Positions 31,690-41,985 of a stretch of 64,000 bases of DNA are shown piece after piece. This DNA is from Theristus sp. LFF4_11 (Eukaryota > Nematoda > Chromadorea > Monhysterida > Xyalidae): positions 1-64,000 of the forward strand of contig JASANC010001084.1 of the NCBI GenBank assembly GCA_030248135.1, written 5' to 3'. The position numbers and the translations under genes were made by a program. The stretch's first letter is position 1. Every line of letters starts with the position of its first letter. The notes beneath the pieces were generated by a model. That model worked only from the letters and a program-made list of their open reading frames with translations, was not told the DNA's origin and did not search any database.

Positions 31690-33453
31690 ATGAGCAAGTA
31701 CAGCGGTGCTTCAAGGGCCGTCAAGCAGTTCCCGCCGATTGTGAAACCGGCCTTTACAGAGTATGCGTGCTCTCGGTTGCTGTTGTCTTTTTGTTTGTTT
31801 GGTTTTACAATAACCACAGGCTTGATAGCATTTGATGTGTTGATTGTCAGAAAAATACATGGGCCGTTTTTGTAGTTTTATAAATAATTTTACAATTTAT
31901 GAAAAAACGAAACACGACGTTTTGTTACAACGTCGTCAAATTCCAGGCAAAATTCGCCGACCAAAAGCAATCCGCAAGTGCAACAGAGACAACGAGAACA
32001 ACAACAGCAACAACAACCTTTCAATGGCGATCGCGTCAGCACCACCAAGGGTAATCAGAGCTACTCTTACTACACGAACATCAGCGGCACTGCGCGCACC
32101 ACTTCAAACAAACGCGACGGCGCTGCTAATCAGAGCAATCGAAACAAACTGGCGCAACAAAACGCGTCACAAATGAACACGACCTACACGATCAAGCCAG
32201 CAACGAAGAAGAACAAAACTGTCGGCGCAACGGCAACCATAAACTCGTTGCTACCGCAAAACACGTCGACCGTCACGAATCACACATCACCACAAAAAGC
32301 TGCGTCGAAAATTCCGGTGCACGCGTTTGCATTGCCACACGCCCGACGTGGCTCGCCGTCGTTGCGCGAACAACAGCCGCAGAAAAACGTCATTTCAAAC
32401 GCGTTATTGAGGACCACTTTTGATTCATGAGAGAATTTTTGCGGTCCGTTCATAAGGACAAACCAAAAAAACAAAACAACTGCACATTTGAAACGTCTGC
32501 ACGAACGGAGCTTTTTTTTGTGCAGATCTCATTTTTGCAGGCAACACAACGTCCTTATCAACTTGGTGTGGTGCAACTGAGGAATGGTGCGCACAGCGAT
32601 GCGGAGCGTCACAGTTTGACCGATGAAGAGCAACAGCAACGTTCGCTGAACGACCGGCGACGTCGCGACCAACGCAGTCTCAGTATGGACATGTCGATTC
32701 GTCGTTTGGAGCACCACCGGTCGCTGTCCGACTTTGATGAAAATGATAACGACGCAGTTGATGGGAGCAAGCCGTTCACGCTGCGTGTCTACGATCATCA
32801 GCGTCACCGGGCGTATCTACAGCCATCGGCAGCGCAACGACGAGTTGCTGCTGGACATCGCCACAGTGGGTCGCCGTGTAATCCGCCGCCACCGACGGTC
32901 GCCTATTTCCATCATAGGTAGACAATTGAAGAACGTACTGTCAATTTTTTAGGTTCTGCGACTTAATGAGTTCGCAAACGTGATAGGAAACCACTTTCAA
33001 TCTTTATGCGGCAAATCAATATATCGCCAAAGTGACCCGCGGCTCTGTTCAGGGGACTACTCGGGTCAGTGTATCAACTTCGAATTCCCACGTCCTGCAT
33101 GAAACTGCTCACCTATCTATGCGCGCATTGAGTCTCGGGACCAAAATCAACGATCATACATATAGCGGGATGTTTGAGAAACATGCAACAACATGCATCA
33201 TAAAAAGCATTGCGGTATGCGGAACACTATGAGGAGCGAGTTTTTGGGGAAGCGATGAAGAACATTATGGGAAGCAGGTGTGGCTATGCTGACCAGCCAG
33301 TTCTCGTAACTATTTAGATATTTAGAACGGAAGTTTTATATTCATTCTTTCTATTCATTTAACTTTTCTTACACGATAAATGTTTTCAGATCGAACGACC
33401 CGATACTGCCACCACTGACCGCTAAGACTCATGGAATCATCCAGAGCGAATAA
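31690..33453 (+). CDS. Low-complexity protein of unknown function, ~317 aa
   Basis: Exons: 31690-31760 (ends phase 2, donor GA|GTATGC), 31947-~32388, 32541-32917 (donor CATAG|GTAGAC) and 33390-33453 (stop TAA). The last junction completes an Arg codon (HHR|SND). The product has no signal peptide. It has a Gln run (residues ~37-46), Asn/Thr/Ser-rich sequence, then Arg-rich RRRRDQRSLSMDMSIRR and an acidic DFDENDND patch. It looks mostly disordered, and I recognise no domain. The end of exon 2 is uncertain: the frame stays open to TGA at 32428-32430, and no strong donor is visible. AAC|GTCATT at 32388 keeps phase with exon 3, but a terminal exon of a shorter isoform is possible. A 5' UTR exon or acceptor (TTTTTAG at 31647) may precede the ATG. 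Confidence 0.6.
33055..33165 (+). repeat. Dispersed repeat H, copy 2 (intron)
   Basis: CGAATTCCCACGTCCTGCAT and ACCTATCTATGCGCGCATTG match 11020-11125 inverted. It lies in the last intron of the low-complexity gene. Confidence 0.45.
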
Positions 33454-33454
33454 A
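33449..33454 (+). promoter_or_regulatory. AATAAA overlapping the stop codon
   Basis: GCGAATAAAATAG: the TAA stop at 33451-33453 is part of AATAAA, which may serve as the polyadenylation signal, implying a very short 3' UTR. Confidence 0.4.
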
Positions 33455-33804
33455 ATAGCATACAACGAAAAGTTTTGACTTTTATTTTCTCATGCGCTGA
33501 GCGATTCTTTTGTATTTCACTCGTTAAAACAAAATTGTTCTTACCTTGCGTTACTTGTGTGTCTTGGAGATCAATTGGGTGTTCTATAGATGACGCCTGA
33601 CCATTCGTATTCATTTGCTTTATTGAGTGACATGAACCTCTTTGCTGCGGCTTGTTTTAAGTTTTGAGAAAGTTTTTATCTGCAAATACATTGCAACACA
33701 ATAAGTGTTTTGTTTCGGAAGTTTTCATGTGCAATAATAACGTGTGATGAAAAAATGTTTTTTTGTCAAATTATCAGCGTCAGTGACACGCAAAGAACGT
33801 CTAA

Positions 33805-34035
33805 AGGCCCATTCATGCAAGCGCGCGCTGAAGCGCGCTGAAGCGCGCTGACGAGCTTCATCATGAATGATGAAGCGACGTGAAGTGAAGCCCTGCTTTG
33901 TTTTGGGAATTTTATCCATTCACGGACGCGCGCGCTGAAGCGCGCTGACGAGCTTCATCATGAATGATGAAATGAAGCTGCGTCAGCCGCTGCGGCATTT
34001 GATGTCCGGACCCCAAATGCCGCAGCGGCTTGTCT
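33805..34035. repeat. GCGC/GAAGCGCGCT hairpin repeat
   Basis: GAAGCGCGCT is repeated in tandem. CTGACGAGCTTCATCATGAA occurs twice, followed by CCGCTGCGGCATTTG...CAAATGCCGCAGCGG, a perfect 15-bp inverted repeat. Probably a small foldback element. The rest of 33454-34404 holds no gene I can support. Confidence 0.45.
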
Positions 34036-34404
34036 GAAAAATGAGTCGTATCTGCGTAATTTCTGCGCTTTCAGTAAGTCACAGACTTGCTGAGACAACG
34101 GCGGATAAAAACATGTTGATTTTCGTCATGTTTTTGGCAATGTTTGTGGATGCCGCTATTTTCTTGTGCAGAAAAACGCAAATGAAAATTGTCTGAATAG
34201 TTTAAAAAGTTCCGTTCGCCCACAATGACACTTTTCCATATAAAAATATTGATTTCTAAAATAATTTACAAAACAAACGCACAAAACCGCTGCACATACA
34301 GCATGTGCAGTCATATTAGCACATGCTAGTCAGTGTTTGTGCGTTGTAAACGTCTGTGATTTAATTTTTTCTAATTTTCAATTTATACGGGTTGTAACAA
34401 GAAC

Positions 34405-37400
34405 ATGTTGAACGTGTTCATCGTTTTAATACCTGTTCTGCAACAGTTCGCGGTAGCAGAGGTGCGGATAAGTTCTTTGTTATTATTTGTTCTTTTGTCG
34501 AAACTTTCCAAATTACGTCTATTGCGTCTCCGATACTGTGCGGCCTCTGTTCGAATGAATGTGTATACATTCGCACATTGTACTGTACGTGCAATTTTTT
34601 ACACTTTGATTCCGCAGGAATTGTTCACGTTAACTGCCGCCGAGCTGCGAACGGCCGAGCTGGACTACGAACGAGCGTTCCAGGCGGAAACGGCCGAAGC
34701 GAAAGACGATGTGCAGTACAACCCGGTGCATCCGGCGTCGGCGTCGAAGAACATGGACGCCGCGAAGACAGCAAACCGCGCGCTTTACAATACGCGACAT
34801 TTCGAAGGTGCTCATTTATCAGTCACAGTAAAGCGACTTAACTCAGTCTGAGTTGAAAAGTCCAAATTCCAGACAAGAATTCCCAGTCAGACAGACCGAG
34901 TCACGTTCTTTCACCGTCCACCATCCATCGTTTTCAAAAAAACAAACACACAGGCGACGAATGTCCGGCAAATTGTTTTTGTGACCACGCACACTCACTC
35001 AGAAAAAGTCCTGCAATGAAGCTAACCAAAACAAATAATCTTGGCATGCTTACAATGTGTTTCAAGCAAACTATTTCTTACATTCTCTCTGATAAATTCA
35101 AAAGAATCGCGTTTTTCGTGTACAAACGGGGTTATGACGGGACTTGAAAAATGTTCACTATTTGCTTATATTGGAAAAAATGTGGAATAATTGACAAATA
35201 CGTTGTTCTCGATTTTTCAAGGTGACATTCGCGATTTTGTGCCGCCGACTTCGACCAGCGAAGAGGCGCTCGCAGCATGGCGACACGAGCGATACTGGCT
35301 GCAGTCGCGGCAAACACTGAATGGCACCGTAATACCATACGTCGTACGTCCTGTTTGGTCCTTGCTGCTATAACGTTTGCCTAATGTAACTGTGCGTGTG
35401 TGCCTTTTGCTCTTCTGAATAATGCAGTTTTTCTTTGAAGTTTTGTTATTTTTTCGAAAAGTGAGGAATCGAAATGAAAACGCACGATTGAGTCAAGTAG
35501 TATAGAAAAACTTTACCTGCACACGGCGGCAGCCTAGAGTTCACAACTTTTACAGTTCTGTTATTGAACAACCACAAGACTACACAGTTTCTGACAAACG
35601 GTTGACCAATTTTGCTGCCATTGCCGTTTTTTCGGCGTCTATTTCCAGATGAAAGGAGTCTGGACGAAGGACGATCGTAAACAGCTGGCGATGGTAATTG
35701 TCGAGTTTGTGACGAAAACCTGCATTCGTTTTGAGGGCGCCGATCCGGCAAGACACAAGGACTTTCTCGTTTTCGACTTGGACGCCGACGAGTGCAGTTC
35801 AGCGTGCGTTCGTTTATTCTATCTGAACCATAGAATCAAAATAAATCAAACCATAGCAATAATCAAGGCAAAAGCTTGTGAAAAACCTGCTGAAGTACCT
35901 GGTTTTTTAGAATTGTGCGACAGAAAAAACCACCCCAAAATCAAAGTCGGAGCTGTAGTGTGTTTATATCAACAAAAAAAACCCTGGACCTCATTGATCT
36001 ATTCAGATACGGTCGTCAAGGAGGTCGTCAGTCGATCAAAATTGGGCAGACTGGCTGTATGCCCAACAATCTGCATCATCAGCTGCTGCATGCGCTTGGC
36101 TTCTTCCACGAGCACACGCGAATGGACCGGTGAAAAACTATTCATATACGTGCGGCGTGTCCGTCACGACGATTCACGGCGCTTCTTTCATTTTCGTTTT
36201 TTATTGAAGCATTGAATATTGCAATTAGCAGATTCACGGGAAGTACCGTAAAGTCTTTCATATAAGGTTCCTCCCACTTATAAGACCCCCACCCAAAACT
36301 GGGCAGAGTGACACACGGCGGGAAACCAAAAAATTCAAAATTTTGACTTGGTCAAATGTTACCCCGTTTATAAGGCCCGGAATTCCTAATGTTCAGTTTA
36401 TAAGACCTCCTCCCATTTATAAGGTTGTCACACGAAATTCCACTTTTTTCAGAAATTTTTGATTTTCAAATTTATATAAGGAGACCGCATATGCAAGACT
36501 TTACGGTATTACAGTGCATTACTAATACTTTCAAAGAGTACTACGGTACTTCGTTATTGAACGTTGAACCGCTGCACGTACATTCTGATTGAAAGTTGTC
36601 TTGCAGCGACCGATGGGTGCGCATTGTTAAGAAGCACCTACGACCGGAGATTCGTGACAGTTTCGGTCGAAAGAATCCGTACGCGAGACCGTGCACGCAT
36701 GAATATGATTTTGAATCGGTAGGAGTTGCAGAGATTAGAAAACAAAAAAGCTTTTGGAAACCTCATTTCAACTTCCGGTTTTCCAGTGTTTCTGGTTGGA
36801 GACTTTTTGGGTACTGTTAGACTTGGCGTTCTTTTTTAAATCAGTGTTTCAATCGAATTGGCGAATCGGCATATGTATCTAGAATGATGCACGCATTGAA
36901 GATCTGGTAAGATCTAATTTTTGGTCACTTAACGAACGAATAAGAGGGTGTGAGTAAAGTGACAAAAATGTTATTCGTCAATTGGTTGATCAATAAAATT
37001 GTTTCAAAGCAATTTGTTCCCGGTGATCAGGCTCGCCAATATGACAACACAATTTTGACGGCAACAGGCGACCTCGTGGTCGCGTCGAAATCCGCCGACA
37101 AACAAAAGTCGACCAATTACTTCAAACCGATGAAAGGCCAACGACTGTCCATGTTCGACGTCGTCGACATCAAGCAGATCTACTGTTCCGTTGAGCCGTC
37201 AAACCCGGCGAACAGTTTAGCTGCAAAGCTGCGCAAAATATATCCAGGTTGTTCTGCTCCGCGAAAACCTTATTGTCATTTTTGTGTATCAGCTTGTTCG
37301 GTTTTGTTCTGTTGTTCAAGCACGTTTTGGGATTCCGGTGAGTTTTTTTTGCGTCGAGTGGTTTTCTTGAAATGCCGGCGACTGATGGGGAACCACCAGT

Positions 37401-40400
37401 TCCCGAATGAAATTATTATGTACATATGTACTGTACATATAACATTATGCTTACAGAAATAATAACTGGCAGTCAATTTATTATTCAGTTTAATTGATCT
37501 AACCTGAATCTGATCTAATCCTAACAGACACATTTTCGCGCAGACTGCGGCACGATTGGCACAACGGACAAGCAACGACGACGCCGTCACCGGCGATGGG
37601 GCGGAGTCCGGACGAGCGTGATCGATCACCCGTGGGTCGTTCACGTGCACGTCAGGCAGCCGTCCTTGATGGCGAACAACACGCGCATCGGCACGCTACT
37701 CAGCGGGCGCCACGTGCTGACAGCCGCCAGCGTTCTGTTGACAGCCGCAGCAGCAGTCGGCAGCGGCAACAGCGACTTTCTCGACGCGTCCGACTTGAGC
37801 GTCGTGACGAACCTGTCGAAGCGCTCCTCGATGTCCGTGCATCCGTCGACGAGCATGCACCGTGTGCGCGGCGTTCACGTGCACCCGCGTTTTCGACAGT
37901 CGGCCAATCGCGTCTTCGAGAATGACATCGCCGTTATTGAGTTGAGGTACGGTATGAACTGCCTAAAGCCGCCATGCAGTGCGGCATCTCTATACGCATC
38001 TGATTAGGTCTCGACGCGATCTTCATTTAAGCGTCGTGATGATTCGTAAACAGCAAAAAATGCAACGAATAGAGCAAAAGTCAGGCGCATGCGCCGACAC
38101 CGCAGAATCTTTTTGGATACCGCTACTCTGCATAGGGTCTACACTATTGGAATTTCATTGCACTACTGCTTGTTCGTCAACTGCACTGATCCACAGCATG
38201 TGAATGTGAATACCGTATTACCTCTATTAACCCCCCCCCCAAATTAAACCCCCCCCCCAAAAATAAACCCCACCCCCTCGACAAGTTTCCAAATAATCCC
38301 CCCCCCAAAATAATTCCCCATGGGAGATTATTGAAACCTGTTTGAAACACATACCCAGCGAATTCAGTGGCTGGTTGCAGTGAAAATGATGAAATTGTGC
38401 TACCAAAGGCCCCAAATGGATGAGTTAATGGTAATTTCATTACAAAAGGCTGTTGTAAAAGGAAATTTCTATGTAGAGTAGAAGTTTCTGCGACTTCCTT
38501 CCTGCCATGGAAGGTATTTTTGCCATTTTGCCCACCCCTAAAAATGGTTTCCAAATAACCCCCCCCCCCAAAAAAAATAAAGCCCCCCCCCAAAATAAAC
38601 CCCCACCCCCACCCCCATTAGAGGTAATACGGTACGGTTCGAAGTGCGAAAATTTCAAAAATCAAATCCACTTTCAGCACTTCAGTGAAAAAAAGTAACA
38701 TTTTAGCGACACGGTGGACTTCGGCGGCAGCGGCGTTCGACCGATCTGCTTGCCGATGGAGGACCTGAAACCGGACGAACAGTACGACACGCCGAGACTA
38801 GACAAAGTTGACCGCTGTTCCATGGTTGGATGGGGCAGGCAGATCGGTCAGTGACGCAGCGTTGTATGTACTCGGAAAGACTTCTACGGTTTTTGCGTTG
38901 CGAAGATTTTTTTCTATTTTTTTTATACCCGGGCGAAAAGACCAATCAGTGAGCTCAATTCAAAAGCTGATCAGTCTGAGCGCTACGGCTTACAGTTCGA
39001 GTGTTAAAATTAGTGACGAACCAAAACAAAGCTTCGGGTTTTTCGAGAATAAAAAAACGTTTTCCGAAACTCGATTTCGCACAGGAGGCGATCACTCGGA
39101 CGTACTGATGGAGGCGGAGTTGTCGCTGATGCGCGCACAGGGCTGCCTGAGCATGCTCGGCGCCGCCTACAACCCGAGCACGTCGCTTTGTGTCGGCCAT
39201 TTCAATCCGTTTCAGACGGAGCAGAACGCCTGCAAGGTTGGTGCAAAAGAAAAAAAAACGAAATCGGTGCCAACAAACGGTGCATGGATCTGTATGTGCA
39301 TAATTGGGCGCACACTGAAATTCGTTAAAATCGATAAAACTTTTTATACAGTCGCACTCTAAATTATAGGGAATCAGCGCCGTCGTCGGTGATCCCGTGA
39401 TGCATGCGTTCTGTGCAGAAATTGCTGCGGGGGCGGAGTTGGCTTTGCACAGAAAGCATGCATGCACGTGACCACCAACCAATCAGGTGATTCCCTATAA
39501 TTTAAAGTTCGACTGTAGTTGGTGGTTTTTTGCACGTTTTGCCAAATAGACGCATCCCGCGGTGGTGCGCCCTTTCTCGCTCGTTTCTCAGTTCGATAGA
39601 CACTAGGAATACCACCTGCCCAAAGCGTCTTCTCTAAGAGCAGACTGTATAGTCTGGATAAAACATCAGCGAACTTTGAAAACAGATTCTCATGGAGAGA
39701 AAGAGAGGACGTGTTTCTCAGTCATTTCAAGTTTCTGTTATGAGCCCCTTGAATTTTTTTACCGCATGGATTCTATTAGAATCGAATACACTATCACTAC
39801 CAAACAGAGATTTCTTCTTGAGTTTCTTGAGTTTTCTAAATTGCTATCACGACGAGACAATCGTGTACAAATGTGCGACGTTTTTCAAGGTTTTCATGCA
39901 CCGTGTAGTGTTGATATCTAGAAATTTCTGCAGGGCGATGAAGGGGCACCAGTGATGTGCACTGTGGAACCGGGCGAGCCGACGGTATTGGCAGGCATCA
40001 TCAGCTGGTCGGATAGTTTTGGTGACTACAGGTAAAAGAGGTCAAGTAAAGGTCATTCATGTGAACATGGTGTACAATGTACGTACCGTACTGACTGAAA
40101 GGTACGTGTATTGTGCATTTATTCAAACGTGTCCGAACTAAAATGACGTCATTTGCTTTCAAAACTCCCGTTTGTCTAAGTACAGGCACTAAAATTTCAG
40201 TTTGGTGTGACTGATTCGACATTCACCATTTGTTTACGGGAAGAAATCAGCTAAACGGAAAGTCTGGTTTGCTGTGAACGGCAAGCGCATGTTTTGCGAC
40301 ACATGACGTCATTTCAGTGAGACACGTTTAAAAAAATAGGTCATACACGGACTGGTCAAATTTGTAGTATTAGCTGATTGGTTGGTTACTCACATGTCCG

Positions 40401-41251
40401 GTTCCTTCCACTGCGGAAGAAGACACACTTCTTGGGCTTTCAGCCTTTCGCTCTTTTTTTGCTGTGTTTCGTATTCCAGACACTGTGACGCAAAACCGTG
40501 GTCAGCAGTAAACGTACACCACTACACCGAGTGGTTGGCCTCCATCATTGACACAAACGGTACGAAAACTGTTTTAGCCATGATCATCTTTGAAGACAAA
40601 CAAGCGTGTTTACAGTTTTCAAAAATTTCAAATTTTAAAAACACCGTCACAATATTGTCTGTTTCAAAATCTGCGTTCAAGCGCTGCGCGTGCCGCCGCA
40701 AAGTGACGGAGACCATTGCAGCGGTATGTTGACGTTTTCGACAACAATGATGTGATTCTGTTGGTCGGTGCGATGCGTTTCAATCAATAACGAACGGAAA
40801 CAGTTTTGTTTCTCATGTTGTAGACGCCTCGTTCCGCTCCAATCGTGGTCTGATGTTCAAGGTGTCGCATTTCTACGTCATGGAGCGTATCACTCGTCTT
40901 GTTATGCAACCGAGCGGTGAGCGAAAATTTTTTACCGTCAAAAACCCCTAAATAAACCCCTAAAGTTTGCCACCACCATCACACCATAAAAGCATATGCC
41001 CTAACAATTCTCAAAACACCGCCAAATTGATAATATTTTCTCTATTGTTTTATTGATTTATTGATTGCGTGCGAATGTGCTGCGATTATGGAGCACGTTG
41101 CGTGGCGGCGAACTTCATCGCGTCCCGTCTGCGAATCGGTGCCGGTCACTGCCAGTTGCTCGCGAGATCGCCACAGTGCACCGGCGAACTCAGACAGGGA
41201 TTCGAGGTGCGCCACGAGCCGGCAATCGCATTCGTGTTGCATCAGTGTTGA
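34405..41251 (+). CDS. Secreted astacin-trypsin fusion, both domains catalytically degenerate
   Basis: In-phase exons: 34405-34461, 34618-34807, 35222-35343, 35649-35803, 36007-36129, 36607-36718, 37031-37247, 37544-37946, 38707-38846, 39085-39236, 39934-40031, 40480-40559, optional 40682-40723, 40824-40916, 41094-41251; about 713 aa. Residues 1-19 are a signal peptide. The propeptide has the astacin Asp-switch FEGD (81-84). The astacin domain (~115-325) keeps three zinc His (199, 203, 209: HQLLHALGFFH) but the catalytic Glu is Gln200. The Met-turn SxMHY reads SARQY (253-257). An S1 peptidase domain (326-~590) follows: activation-like RWGG, AAHC replaced by AASV (Ser388), Asp453 kept (NDIAVIEL), VRPICLP, GWG, and GDSGGP replaced by GDEGAP (Glu560). 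The tail is Cys-containing. Inferred role: non-catalytic secreted binding protein, decoy or regulator. The weakest acceptor is the last (TATGGAG). Two separate genes are less likely, since exon 8 has no start or signal peptide. Confidence 0.82.
36244..36508 (-). mobile_element. MITE family B, copy 3 (fusion-gene intron 5)
   Basis: TACCGTAAAGTCTTTCATAT...ATATGCAAGACTTTACGGTA, the reverse complement of the other copies. It lies between the exon with the zinc motif and the next astacin exon. Confidence 0.75.
38211..38634. mobile_element. Poly-C/G MITE family, copy 1 (fusion-gene intron 8)
   Basis: Ends TACCGTATTACCTCTATTA and TTAGAGGTAATACGGTA. Both subterminal regions are C-runs separated by AAATAA or AAAATAA. 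The core contains GTAGAAGTTTCTGCGACTTC and GAAATTGTGCTACCAAAGGC. The same family is at 49245, 49730, 52476 and 62518. Confidence 0.75.
39347..39517. mobile_element. Small palindromic MITE (fusion-gene intron 10)
   Basis: Inverted ends ACAGTCGCACTCTAAATTAT and ATAATTTAAAGTTCGACTGT. The interior includes GATGCATGCGTTCTGTGCAG and its near-complement, so the whole ~170 bp can fold. Confidence 0.6.
40118..40346 (+). mobile_element. MITE family A, copy 3 (fusion-gene intron 11)
   Basis: TTATTCAAACGTGTCCGAAC...GACACGTTTAAAAAAATAGG, closely matching 13268-13496. It ends about 130 bp before the next coding exon. Confidence 0.7.
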
Positions 41252-41962
41252 ACGATTACACAATGCGACAAACCTGATTACATGATAATATGGTGGATTT
41301 TGATGTCATGGTTGCATTATGTAAAAGCGCATGTGCAGGCTGTTTCAAAAAATGTCAAAAAAATCTTCCCACCACATTTTAGCACCACATTATTCTTTTA
41401 CGCTGAATTTTTTACCAATGGTTGCCGTGTGAATGAGAGCGTATACCCGAATAAGAAATGAAACTACTCTGTTTTTTTGAAAGTTTTTTTTTCATTTTAT
41501 GCAAAAAACTGCTGTCATACAACACAGTTAGTTCATGTTGTCGCGCGCCGTGAAACGTTGTTTTGTCCGTGCGTGCAAAGCGCATATTACCTAAAAAATA
41601 CCCACAAAATCTACTACTTCAAGAGATACACAACAATAATAGACGACAAAAGCACAAAGTCTACTGGTTGGTTACATGCACGTACATACGAATTCACTAC
41701 TGAGTTCAACTGCAAAGTGATTTGGAACAGCAATATCAAAATTTCAGGAATCCCAAAATGGCCGCACACGCTTCCTATTTTTAGGAAATTATGGTTTTAT
41801 GTATGTATGTAATCACGAACTATTTCAATCGTTCATTCAGATGTAGACTTTTTGTTGCGGCGGCGTCCTGAAACCACGGTGAATTAGCTGATAAACATCT
41901 ACTTCGTTTTAAAATCAATAAACCAAAAACACGCAAAACGATACTTAACACAACGCCATTTT

Positions 41963-41968
41963 TTTATT
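41963..41968 (-). promoter_or_regulatory. AATAAA after astacin stop
   Basis: On the minus strand AATAAA lies about 18 nt past the TAG stop (41986-41988), a plausible polyadenylation signal. Confidence 0.5.
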
Positions 41969-41985
41969 TTCCACTCCACTGACCG

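Noticed and set aside
31690..31875. Reading the first exon of the low-complexity gene in the frame TIPKPDSAETVKNYNEQ
   Set aside because: That frame reaches a stop soon after the splice, while the ATG frame from 31690 joins the long exon 2 in phase.
33805..34035. CRISPR-like or tRNA-like structure in the GCGC hairpins
   Set aside because: Repeats are few, irregular and palindromic without unique spacers, and no tRNA cloverleaf fits. A foldback element is the simpler reading.
36880..36911. 24-nt micro-exon (AATGATGCACGC...) in the fusion gene with donor GTAAGA
   Set aside because: It is phase-compatible, but skipping it aligns EYDFES-ARQYD directly with the astacin Met-turn region. Including it would add eight residues where the fold allows none.
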